In this document: positions 1-5,174 of the stretch, in pieces | Layout of the letters: every line of letters starts with the position of its first letter | Position numbering within the stretch: the first letter of the stretch is position 1 | Source of the DNA: Betaproteobacteria bacterium | Lineage (GTDB): Bacteria; Pseudomonadota; Gammaproteobacteria; Burkholderiales; SG8-41 | Direction: 5' to 3' | Assembly: GCA_021732805.1 (NCBI GenBank) | Contig: JAKFUJ010000394.1 | Location: forward strand, 1 to 5,174 | Length of the DNA: 5,174 nt | Made by a program: the position numbers and the translations under genes | Notes under the pieces: generated by a model | The model's database searches: none | The model's input: only the letters and a program-made list of their open reading frames with translations | Told to the model about the DNA's origin: nothing

Positions 1-420
1 CGCATGCCCGTCGATTCGCTGTATCTGATCATGGACGGCGAAGTGGTGATCACCGTCGAGGAGAACGGGCGGGCCATCAAACTAGGCGTGATCGGGCCCG
101 GGCAGGTAATTGGCGAGGTGTCGGTGCTAAGCGGTGAGCGGCAGTCCAGTTCGACCGTCACTTCACTGTCACCGGTCAAAATGCTGCGCCTGCGCCATCA
201 GGCTTTCGAGGATCTGATTGCCGAAAATCATGCGATTGCCAGCGTGTTGCTGGAACATTTCGTCAATATGCTGGCTGACCGGCTGCGCGCGTCGGTGAAA
301 TCGTTCTCCGACCTGAGGGAAGGCAATGCGCTCCCCCCTCAGTTCGATCCCACAGAAACGCTTCCTCCAGGCGGCAAGAACTGGATCCAATCGTTTTTTG
401 GCCGCGTCCCCGGAACCTGA
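1..420 (+). CDS. Single-domain cyclic-nucleotide-binding protein, 5' partial
   Basis: The reading frame is open from base 1, so the gene begins upstream; the ATG at 4 lies inside the conserved beta-roll (it precedes VDSLYLIMDGEVVI) and is unlikely to be the true start. The first alpha-helix and beta-strands of a CRP-type cNMP-binding domain are missing. What remains is the beta-roll, a phosphate-binding-cassette region with the Gly-Glu pair at 112-117, and a long C-terminal helix (LLEHFVNMLADRLRAS), then a Pro/Gly-rich tail. No helix-turn-helix or catalytic domain follows, so it is not a classical CRP/FNR transcription factor. After Gly-Glu the segment reads VSVLSGERQSSSTV, about one residue longer than the usual GERRSATV pattern, which leaves the nucleotide-binding Arg uncertain. 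The next gene starts 12 bp later and encodes a second protein of the same fold, implying an operon. Fold assignment is strong; ligand and partner are unknown. Confidence 0.85.
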   Translation, partial: RMPVDSLYLIMDGEVVITVEENGRAIKLGVIGPGQVIGEVSVLSGERQSSSTVTSLSPVKMLRLRHQAFEDLIAENHAIASVLLEHFVNMLADRLRASVKSFSDLREGNALPPQFDPTETLPPGGKNWIQSFFGRVPGT

Positions 421-432
421 GAAGTACGGATT

Positions 433-909
433 ATGGACATCAAGCAATTCCTGAAAACATTGCCTGCGTTTGAGCATTTCAACGCAGCGGACATTGATGC
501 GCTGGCCGAGAGAATGATTGTTTCCAGTCATGCTGCCGGGCATGTTCTTATTACCCGGGGCGAGCAGGGTGAGGCACTCTATCTGCTGGTCGAAGGCACC
601 GTCCAGAGCACCCATGTTGATGAGGCTACGGGTACGGAGCTTGAGGCCCGGGATCTGCACGCGGGTGAGATGTTCGGCCTGCTGTCACTGGTCGCTGACA
701 TGCCCGCCGGCTGGGACGCGGTGGCAAAGGAACCGGTGACGGTTGCCGAATTGTCATGGCCGGATTTCAAGGATCTGTTCCGGACTGCGCCGCCGATTGC
801 GCATCATCTCCAGTACATGGTTGCCGTGCAGCTTGCGCGCGATCTGCAGTCCCGCAACAAGCAGTTGCGCGAGTTGTTGAAGCAACGGGCGACCGGCGCT
901 GCGGCCTGA
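433..909 (+). CDS. Single-domain cNMP-binding-fold protein with degenerate ligand pocket
   Basis: This is a complete 158-residue protein. It has an N-terminal helix (FLKTLPAFEHFNAADIDAL, residues 6-24) typical of the domain entrance, a beta-roll (AGHVLITRGEQGEALYLLVEG, about 35-55) and a C-terminal amphipathic, charged helix (about 120-150) that may dimerise. There is no DNA-binding, kinase or cyclase domain. In the phosphate-binding cassette the canonical FGE-LAL-PR-A pattern is replaced by FGLLSLVADMPAGWDAVA (81-98): Leu83 stands where the ribose-binding Glu is expected and Ala92 where the phosphate-binding Arg is expected. From family knowledge such domains often do not bind cAMP or cGMP, so a ligand-free or protein-interaction role is inferred. 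The ATG is preceded by a modest GAGAAG (419-424) that overlaps the upstream stop, which fits translation coupled to the first gene. Function is unknown. Confidence 0.88.
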   Translation: MDIKQFLKTLPAFEHFNAADIDALAERMIVSSHAAGHVLITRGEQGEALYLLVEGTVQSTHVDEATGTELEARDLHAGEMFGLLSLVADMPAGWDAVAKEPVTVAELSWPDFKDLFRTAPPIAHHLQYMVAVQLARDLQSRNKQLRELLKQRATGAAA

Positions 910-912
910 TTC

Positions 913-941
913 GGCGGCTTGGGCGCCTTCGCTGCCTTTTT
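913..941 (+). terminator. Possible Rho-independent terminator after the cNMP-binding pair
   Basis: GGCGGC (913-918) can pair with GCTGCC (931-936), a six-base-pair stem with one G-U wobble, and is followed directly by five T residues (937-941). It starts four bases after the stop codon of the second cNMP-binding gene, where a terminator would be expected. The 12-base loop and short T run make it weak; it could be chance. Confidence 0.4.
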
Positions 942-953
942 CCGGGCAAGTCT

Positions 954-959
954 TATAAT
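954..959 (+). promoter_or_regulatory. Candidate -10 box for the tusA-FecR unit
   Basis: A perfect TATAAT lies 89 bases before the tusA start codon and just downstream of the possible terminator. The best -35 at ordinary spacing is CTGCCT (932-937, 16-base spacer), a poor match to TTGACA that also falls inside the hairpin's 3' arm. If used, transcription would begin near 966 and give a leader of about 80 bases. The support is one hexamer and its position. Confidence 0.4.
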
Positions 960-982
960 CCGGGTGGTTTGCGACGCATTCA

Positions 983-1010
983 GGCGGATGTGCATCAATC
1001 GCCATTCGCC
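983..1010 (+). other. Hairpin in the leader before tusA
   Basis: GGCGGATG (983-990) pairs with CATTCGCC (1003-1010) over eight base pairs, one of them a G-U wobble, enclosing a 12-base loop. It lies between the candidate TATAAT and the ribosome-binding site, so it would be part of the untranslated leader. No T run follows, so it is not a terminator, and it matches no riboswitch I recognise. It may stabilise or regulate the message, or be chance. Confidence 0.35.
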
Positions 1011-1048
1011 GGATTCGTCGTTGTGATCAATTTCCGAAAGAGGTTGAA

Positions 1049-1276
1049 ATGCAGTTTGACAAGGAACTCGATGCGCGCGGCCTGAATTGTCCGCTGCCGA
1101 TACTGCGCACCAAAAAAGCATTGACGGACATGACCACCGGCCAGGTGCTGAAAATCATGGCTACCGATGCCGGCTCCGTGAAGGATTTCCAGGCCTTCGC
1201 GCGACAGACGGGCAATGACCTGCTGTCGTCGGAAACCGTGGAAAAAGAATTCATTTTTTTCATGAAAAAGAAGTAG
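1049..1276 (+). CDS. tusA: TusA/SirA-family sulfurtransferase (sulfur carrier)
   Basis: This small 75-residue cytoplasmic protein is full length for the TusA family (about 75-80 residues). It has the signature LDARGLNCPLPILRTKKAL (7-25) with the Cys-Pro-x-Pro motif; Cys14 (codon 1088-1090) is the residue that carries persulfide sulfur in this family. The rest fits the two-layer alpha/beta fold (GQVLKIMATDAGSVKDF, about 31-47, then a final strand ending in Lys). Family members relay sulfur from cysteine desulfurases to tRNA thiolation or to molybdenum-cofactor and sulfur-oxidation pathways; which applies here cannot be read from the sequence. A good Shine-Dalgarno AAAGAGG (1037-1043) sits five bases before the ATG. 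A FecR-domain gene follows after three bases. The symbol denotes the family; paralogues (TusA-like, YeeD-like) cannot be excluded. Confidence 0.92.
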   Translation: MQFDKELDARGLNCPLPILRTKKALTDMTTGQVLKIMATDAGSVKDFQAFARQTGNDLLSSETVEKEFIFFMKKK

Positions 1277-1279
1277 CGC

Positions 1280-1966
1280 GTGGTGCGCCGCATGCCGGAG
1301 CCCATTGTTCGACCGACACGCCGCATGCTGCTGCAAGGCGCGTTCGCTGCGGCTGTGATTGCAACGGGCATGTCGCGGCTGCGCACGGCGCTGGCTGCGG
1401 GCAACCTTCCTCCCGGCGTGGCACAGATCAAGGGCGACGTGCGCATCAACGGCAAACCAGCCGAGCGCGGGCAGCGGGTTGTGCAGGGCGACGTCATTGA
1501 TACCGGGAAAAATGGTGAACTGGTATTTGTCGCCGAGCGCGATGCGTTTCTGGTGCGCGCCAACAGCCGTATCGAATTCGGATCTGCCGCTGCCCGTGGC
1601 GCGGTGACGGTGCTGCGTATCATCACCGGCGCAATGCTTTCAGTATTCGAATCCGGCGCGCGGCGCGAAATCCGCACCACAACGGCAACCATCGGCATTC
1701 GCGGCACCGGCATTTACGTGGAAACCGAAGCGAAGCGCACTTATGCCTGCACCTGTTATGGCGAAGCGGTGCTGACGCCGTTAGACGATCCTGCGGCAGA
1801 GGAAACCGTGCGCACCAGGCGCCACGACCAGCCGCGTTATATCTACGGCAAGGGCGTGCCGAACATGATGGCGGTGGCGCCGGTGGTCAATCACACCGAT
1901 GTTGAACTGCAGATGCTGGAGACCCTGGTCGGCAGGAAGGTGCCCTTCGAACTGGGCACTTACTGA
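1280..1966 (+). CDS. Tat-exported FecR-domain protein
   Basis: The 228-residue product starts with a twin-arginine signal: TRRMLLQ (13-19), a hydrophobic stretch (about 20-31) and an Ala-rich AxA-type cleavage region near 37-41, so it is predicted to be exported folded to the periplasm. The mature part is a FecR domain (about 45-165): GVAQIKGDVRINGKPAERG, then GDVIDTGKNGELVFV, ANSRIEFG, ITGAMLSVF and TTTATIGIRGTGIYV. A Cys-Thr-Cys motif (C157, C159) follows the domain's last conserved strands. It lacks the N-terminal region and transmembrane helix of the ferric-citrate anti-sigma factor FecR, and no sigma factor is visible nearby, so an iron-signalling role is not supported. The GTG at 1280 is three bases after the tusA stop; GTG at 1283 and ATG at 1292 are alternatives and all keep the Tat motif. 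AAGAAG (1268-1273) is a weak ribosome-binding site. The molecular role is unknown. Confidence 0.85.
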   Translation: MVRRMPEPIVRPTRRMLLQGAFAAAVIATGMSRLRTALAAGNLPPGVAQIKGDVRINGKPAERGQRVVQGDVIDTGKNGELVFVAERDAFLVRANSRIEFGSAAARGAVTVLRIITGAMLSVFESGARREIRTTTATIGIRGTGIYVETEAKRTYACTCYGEAVLTPLDDPAAEETVRTRRHDQPRYIYGKGVPNMMAVAPVVNHTDVELQMLETLVGRKVPFELGTY

Positions 1967-2014
1967 TTGATGTATCGGGTTCTGCTGCAGCAGGTTTGAT
2001 GCGCCGCAGCTGCT
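1967..2014. other. Convergent gap with a 12-bp palindrome
   Basis: This 48-bp gap separates the facing stop codons of the FecR-domain and DUF4126 genes. It contains the perfect palindrome CTGCTGCAGCAG (1982-1993). GCGCC (2001-2005) could also pair with GGCGC (2018-2022), across the DUF4126 stop codon. Neither element is followed by a T run on either strand, so a bidirectional terminator is possible but not supported. Confidence 0.3.
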
Positions 2015-2608
2015 TCAGGCGCGGTCCGGAGAGCCGAAAAGAGTCGCTGCAATACGCCGCACGCCGCGCCACAGTTTCGGCAGCAGCCACAGCGCGGCCA
2101 GCACGAATACCAGCAGCAGTCCCAGAAACAGCAGCGGATATTGCAGTGCCAGCCACAATCCGCCGAGCGATGCCGCATCTTCGCTGAACGAAGCCGCCCA
2201 GTTGCTGAAAGGTTCCGGCGAAGTGTTGATCAGTGCGCGGCTGCCGGCTTTGGTGAAATGCGCCCCTGCCGCCACTGTGCCGCCGAGCAGTCCCGCGGCC
2301 AGTGTCAATCCGGGATCGCCGCCGGCAACGGCAGCGGCAGCGAGCAATGCGCCGCCGGGTATGCGGATGAAGGTGTGGATGGCATCCCACAGCGTATCGA
2401 CGCCGGGAATCTTGTCGGCGAAAAACTCGGTCACGAACAGCAGCCCCGATACTGCGAGCACCCAGGGGTGCGCCAGTATGTCGAGCTGGGCCGGCAGCAG
2501 ATAAATGCCGGTGCGATGCAGTACTCCAAGGAAAAACAGTGTGGCGTAAAAACGTATGCCGCTGGTCCAGCCCAATCCGGTAATCAATGCCAGCGTCAAC
2601 GCATCCAT
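2015..2608 (-). CDS. DUF4126 family integral membrane protein
   Basis: This 197-residue protein is rich in hydrophobic stretches (about 17-32, 47-62, 84-96, 98-115 and 153-176) and ends in a basic tail, consistent with an inner-membrane protein. It is recognised as DUF4126 by its N-terminus, with SGIRFYATLFFLG (16-28), and by the strongly conserved loop EFFADKIPGVDTLWDAIHTF (61-80) followed by IRIPGGALLAA. The family has no established function that I know of. The ATG gives the typical N-terminus for the family, although no clear Shine-Dalgarno precedes it. It lies 73 bp downstream of the exporter gene on the same strand. An AT-rich patch with a TATAAT in between suggests it may have its own promoter as well as read-through from upstream. 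Confidence 0.87.
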   Translation of the reverse strand: MDALTLALITGLGWTSGIRFYATLFFLGVLHRTGIYLLPAQLDILAHPWVLAVSGLLFVTEFFADKIPGVDTLWDAIHTFIRIPGGALLAAAAVAGGDPGLTLAAGLLGGTVAAGAHFTKAGSRALINTSPEPFSNWAASFSEDAASLGGLWLALQYPLLFLGLLLVFVLAALWLLPKLWRGVRRIAATLFGSPDRA

Positions 2609-2664
2609 GCGCGGCAGTTTAGCAGTGGCTGGTGAGTGGTGTTGGCAATGAAGGTAGTCGAATT

Positions 2665-2670
2665 ATTATA
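2665..2670 (-). promoter_or_regulatory. Candidate -10 box for the DUF4126 gene
   Basis: Read on the minus strand this is a perfect TATAAT inside a nearly pure A/T stretch (2661-2698), about 57 bases before the DUF4126 start. No good TTGACA-like -35 exists at normal spacing (ATAATT or TAATTA are the best), although the A/T tract could act as an UP-like element. In such a sequence TATAAT can occur by chance. Confidence 0.33.
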
Positions 2671-2681
2671 AGTAATTGATT

Positions 2682-3932
2682 TTATTTAATTATTTTTAAC
2701 TTCTTGTAGATCGGGCGCAGTTCGTCACGGAGTGCAGGCATGCGCCGCCACAGGATCAGTGCGGCGAAGGTGCAGAATCCGCCGCCGATGGCCAGCGTCG
2801 CCGGCGCACCGATCACTTCGGCCAGCGCACCACCGGCGAGGCTGCCCAGCGGATACATGCCCAGAAAGGCCATCGAAAAAATTCCCATGATGCGGCCGCG
2901 CATGCGGTCATCGACAATGGTCTGGAGCATCGTGCTCACCGACATGCCGTTGACCACGACACCGAAACCGGCCACTGCCAGCGCGGCCAGCGACAGCGGC
3001 AGCCACGGCGACAGTGCAAACACCAGTATGCCGAGTCCGGCGGACAGAGAAGCCGCAGTGATCCAGCGCGTCAGCCCGCGCACATCGCGCCGCGAGGCCA
3101 GGGCCAGCATGCCGACGACACCACCGCTGCCCGCGGCGCCGATCAGGAAGCCGAGCATGCCGGCGCCGCCGCCGTACACCTCGACGGCAAAGATCGGCAT
3201 CAGTGTCTGATACGGCGTGACCATGAAACTGATCGTGGCCACCATCGGCAGCAGCCAGCGCGCCGGGATCAGATCCCAGGCATAACGCGCGCCCTCGGTG
3301 AGCTGCTGCCATGGCGAGGCGGTGGTGATCTTGCGCTGGTGCGGTGCGATGGTCATCGCCAGCACCATGGCGACGATGACCACCTTGCTCAGCGTGTTCA
3401 CCACAAAGCAGAACGCTTCGGTGGATACCGCGAGCAGCAGGCCGGCGACGGTCGGCCCGATCATGCGGCCGGCATTCTGCATCAGCGCGTTCATCGCGAT
3501 CGCGCTGCCCAGATCTTCCTTGGCGGTCACCATTTCCGTGGTGAAGGTGAGGCGGATCGGCGTTTCGATGGCATTGATGATGCCGAGGAGGAGCGCCATG
3601 ACGATAATGTGCCAGACGGCGATCAACCCGGTATAAGCCAGCACCGCGAGCACCAGCGGCGGACCGGCGGAGAGTATTTGTGTGAGCAGCAGCAGTTTGT
3701 AGCGGTCGAAGCGATCGGCCCACAGCCCGCCGAAGGGCGCGAAGACGAGGATGGCTATCTGCCCGGCAAAACCGGTGACGCCGAGCAGCCACGCCGATTC
3801 AGTCAACCGGTAGACCAGCCAGGCCATGGCGATCTGCTGGATCCAGTTGCCGATGATCGACAGCGACTGGCCTACGAAAAACAGCCGGTAGTTGCGATAA
3901 GCCAGTGCGCGCAGCGTGTATCGGAAGTTCAT
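2682..3932 (-). CDS. MFS transporter, MFS_3 (EntS-like exporter) family
   Basis: This complete 416-residue protein has the length and about twelve hydrophobic segments expected of a major facilitator exporter in the inner membrane. Family marks are the N-terminus ALAYRNYRLFFVGQSLSIIG (9-28), then NWIQQIAMAWLVYRLTESAWLLG, the MFS motif A GGLWADRFDRYK (68-79) between the second and third helices, NAGRMIGPTVAGLL (153-166) and DDRMRGRIMGIF (341-352). This pattern matches the proton-driven MFS_3 group that includes the enterobactin exporter EntS; the substrate here cannot be told, and no siderophore genes are nearby. The start lies 26 bp after the valS stop, so co-transcription with valS is likely. 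No Shine-Dalgarno is evident in that gap, so initiation may depend on coupling. The C-terminus is Lys-rich (YKKLKIIK) because it runs into an AT-rich tract. Confidence 0.9.
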   Translation of the reverse strand: MNFRYTLRALAYRNYRLFFVGQSLSIIGNWIQQIAMAWLVYRLTESAWLLGVTGFAGQIAILVFAPFGGLWADRFDRYKLLLLTQILSAGPPLVLAVLAYTGLIAVWHIIVMALLLGIINAIETPIRLTFTTEMVTAKEDLGSAIAMNALMQNAGRMIGPTVAGLLLAVSTEAFCFVVNTLSKVVIVAMVLAMTIAPHQRKITTASPWQQLTEGARYAWDLIPARWLLPMVATISFMVTPYQTLMPIFAVEVYGGGAGMLGFLIGAAGSGGVVGMLALASRRDVRGLTRWITAASLSAGLGILVFALSPWLPLSLAALAVAGFGVVVNGMSVSTMLQTIVDDRMRGRIMGIFSMAFLGMYPLGSLAGGALAEVIGAPATLAIGGGFCTFAALILWRRMPALRDELRPIYKKLKIIK

Positions 3933-3958
3933 GGTACTGCGCGCCGCTGCGGCAGGAA

Positions 3959-5174
3959 TCAGCCGAGCCTGGCCAACTGGGTGCGCATTTGTTCGAGTGT
4001 CGTCGAAAACCGCGCCAGACGTTCTTTTTCCTGGGCGACTACCAGCGGCGGCGCCTTGGCGACAAAACTTTCGTTGGCCAGCTTGGCCCGCGCCTTGGTG
4101 GTTTCGCTGTCCAGCCTTGCGATTTCCTTGCCCAGGCGCTCTCGCTCGGCGGCGACGTCGATTTCCACCTTCAGCATCATCTTGAAATCACCGACGACGG
4201 ATACCGGTGCGTCGTCAGCGGGCAGTTCGTTGACGACCAGCACATCCGACAGGCGGGCCAGCGCCATCAGGTGCGGTGCATAAGCGCGCACTTGTGCGGC
4301 ATCGCCCTGGACCAGCAGCGGCAGCTTCTGCGATGGCGCAACATTCATCTCGCCGCGCAGCGTGCGACAGGCCGATACCAGTTGTTTCAGCAGATGGATG
4401 TCACGTTCGGCGGCTTCATCAATTTTGGCAGATTCGGGTTGCGGGTATTTCTGCAGCATGATGCTGGCGCCGCTTTTGCCGGCGAGGGGTGCGACTTTCT
4501 GCCACAGTTCCTCGGTGATGAACGGAATCACCGGATGCGCCAGGCGCAGCATGGTTTCGAGTACGCGCACCAGTGTGCGACGGGTGCCGCGGTTTTGCGC
4601 GTCGCTGCCGCCGGCCAGTTGCACCTTGGCGAGTTCGAGATACCAGTCGCAGTATTCGTCCCATACCAGTTCGTAAATCGTGCGCGCGAGATTGTCGAAA
4701 CGGTATTCACGGTACGCCTGCTGTGCTTCGGCTTCGGCGCGCTGCAGCCGGCTGATCAGCCAGCGGTCCGCAGTCGACAGTTCCACCGCTGCGTTGGCAT
4801 CGAGTCCCGTGTCCTTGCCTTCGCAGTTCATCATCACGAAGCGCGTGGCGTTCCACAGCTTGTTGCAGAAATTGCGGTAACCCTCACAGCGTTTCTGGTC
4901 GAACTTGATGTCGCGGCCGAGGCTGGCGAGGCTGGCAAACGTGAAACGCAGCGCGTCAGTACCGTAGGCAGGTATGCCTTCGGGGAATTCAGCGCGGGTG
5001 CGTTTGGCGATGCTTTCCGCCTGTTTCGGATTCATCAGGCCGGCCGTGCGTTTGGCGACCAGTGCATCAATGCCGATGCCGTCGATCAGGTCCAGCGGGT
5101 CCAGCGTGTTGCCCTTGGACTTGGACATTTTCTGGCCTTCGGCGTCACGCACCAGGCCATGTACATAAACATGA
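3959..5174 (-). CDS. valS: Valyl-tRNA synthetase, C-terminal part (5' partial)
   Basis: The enzyme charges tRNA-Val with valine in the cytoplasm. The frame stays open to the window edge, so about 404 C-terminal residues are present and the Rossmann HIGH-motif and editing domains lie outside. The fragment starts at HVYVHGLVRDAEGQ and contains the class I KMSKS loop (5117-5131), which binds ATP, then the end of the catalytic core (YGTDALRFTFASLASLGRDI). The anticodon-binding helical domain follows (DRWLISRLQRAEAEAQQAYR, YELVWDEYCDWYLELAKVQL, LAHPVIPFITEELWQKVAPL). It ends with the coiled coil characteristic of bacterial ValS (AAERERLGKEIARLDSETTK to LEQMRTQLARLG), which distinguishes it from IleS and LeuS. 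About 385 residues after KMSKS is close to the E. coli length, so the 3' end looks intact. It is the upstream member of a minus-strand run with the MFS gene. Confidence 0.97.
   Translation of the reverse strand, partial: HVYVHGLVRDAEGQKMSKSKGNTLDPLDLIDGIGIDALVAKRTAGLMNPKQAESIAKRTRAEFPEGIPAYGTDALRFTFASLASLGRDIKFDQKRCEGYRNFCNKLWNATRFVMMNCEGKDTGLDANAAVELSTADRWLISRLQRAEAEAQQAYREYRFDNLARTIYELVWDEYCDWYLELAKVQLAGGSDAQNRGTRRTLVRVLETMLRLAHPVIPFITEELWQKVAPLAGKSGASIMLQKYPQPESAKIDEAAERDIHLLKQLVSACRTLRGEMNVAPSQKLPLLVQGDAAQVRAYAPHLMALARLSDVLVVNELPADDAPVSVVGDFKMMLKVEIDVAAERERLGKEIARLDSETTKARAKLANESFVAKAPPLVVAQEKERLARFSTTLEQMRTQLARLG

Noticed and set aside
988..1026. A 12-codon open frame (MCINRHSPDSSL) in the tusA leader that might be a regulatory leader peptide.
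   Set aside because: Its only SD-like bases (AGGCGG, 982-987) abut the ATG with no spacer, and the peptide has no codon run typical of attenuators. Its ATG also lies in the hairpin stem.
1017..1030. TTGTGATCAA near the tusA start, resembling half of an FNR or CRP box.
   Set aside because: Only one half-site matches; the other half (GTCGT) does not, and the position just upstream of the ribosome-binding site is not typical for an activator.
1254..1276. T7 run near the end of tusA (U UUU UUC type slippery sequence), and tusA and the FecR gene sharing one frame separated only by TAG, hinting at frameshift or read-through fusion.
   Set aside because: Either shift leads away from the FecR frame or to an immediate stop. 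A read-through fusion would place the Tat signal internally, where it could not work. Separate starts explain the data better.
1027..1713. A 228-codon open frame on the minus strand opposite tusA and the FecR gene.
   Set aside because: Low-complexity Arg/Ser-rich product with no recognisable domain. The plus-strand genes carry clear family motifs, so this is an antisense shadow in GC-rich DNA.
1982..2022. Palindrome CTGCTGCAGCAG plus GCGCC/GGCGC arms as a bidirectional terminator between the convergent genes.
   Set aside because: No T run follows on either strand, and the palindrome has no natural loop. It is recorded only as a sequence feature.
2908..3792. A 294-codon minus-strand frame inside the exporter gene, and a 314-codon plus-strand frame at 3339-4283.
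   Set aside because: Both give Arg/His/Asp-rich or repetitive composition with no motifs, while the MFS and ValS frames are full of conserved signatures.
5150..5152. GTG on the minus strand as a possible start of a short synthetase-like protein.
   Set aside because: The frame continues upstream to the window edge as HVYVHGL, which matches ValS just before KMSKS, so this is an internal Val codon of a longer gene.

Overview
The window is a GC-rich bacterial chromosomal segment, probably from a betaproteobacterium (Rhodocyclales, Nitrosomonadales or Burkholderiales type). That guess rests on the style of the proteins: a ValS with a C-terminal coiled coil, an MFS_3 exporter, a DUF4126 protein, a short TusA and a Tat-exported FecR-domain protein. 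It is inference, not a database result. There are no RNA genes, mobile elements or CRISPR arrays. The two gene blocks are convergent.

Plus-strand block (1-1966). It opens with the 3' part of a gene for a single-domain cyclic-nucleotide-binding protein (1-420). Twelve bases later comes a second, complete single-domain cNMP-binding-fold protein (433-909) whose phosphate-binding cassette has lost the usual Glu and Arg. A possible hairpin-plus-T terminator (913-941) and a perfect TATAAT (954-959) mark a likely transcription-unit boundary. A leader with an 8-bp hairpin (983-1010) then leads to a TusA-type sulfurtransferase gene (1049-1276). Three bases after it starts a Tat-signal FecR-domain protein (1280-1966). 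Close packing suggests the last two are co-transcribed.

Minus-strand block (5174-2015). The 3' part of valS, starting just before the KMSKS loop, is followed after 26 bp by a complete MFS_3 exporter (3932-2682). After a 73-bp gap that overlaps a strikingly AT-rich patch, a DUF4126 membrane protein follows (2608-2015). The patch may hold a separate promoter for the DUF4126 gene. The FecR and DUF4126 stop codons face each other across 48 bp with no convincing terminator.

valS is housekeeping and the exporter and DUF4126 genes are common accessory membrane genes. The part most worth following is the plus-strand block. Two effector-less cNMP-binding-fold proteins sit next to a cytoplasmic sulfur carrier and an exported FecR-domain protein with a Cys-Thr-Cys motif. 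This could be part of an undescribed signalling or sulfur/redox module, but nothing in the sequence proves a functional link.
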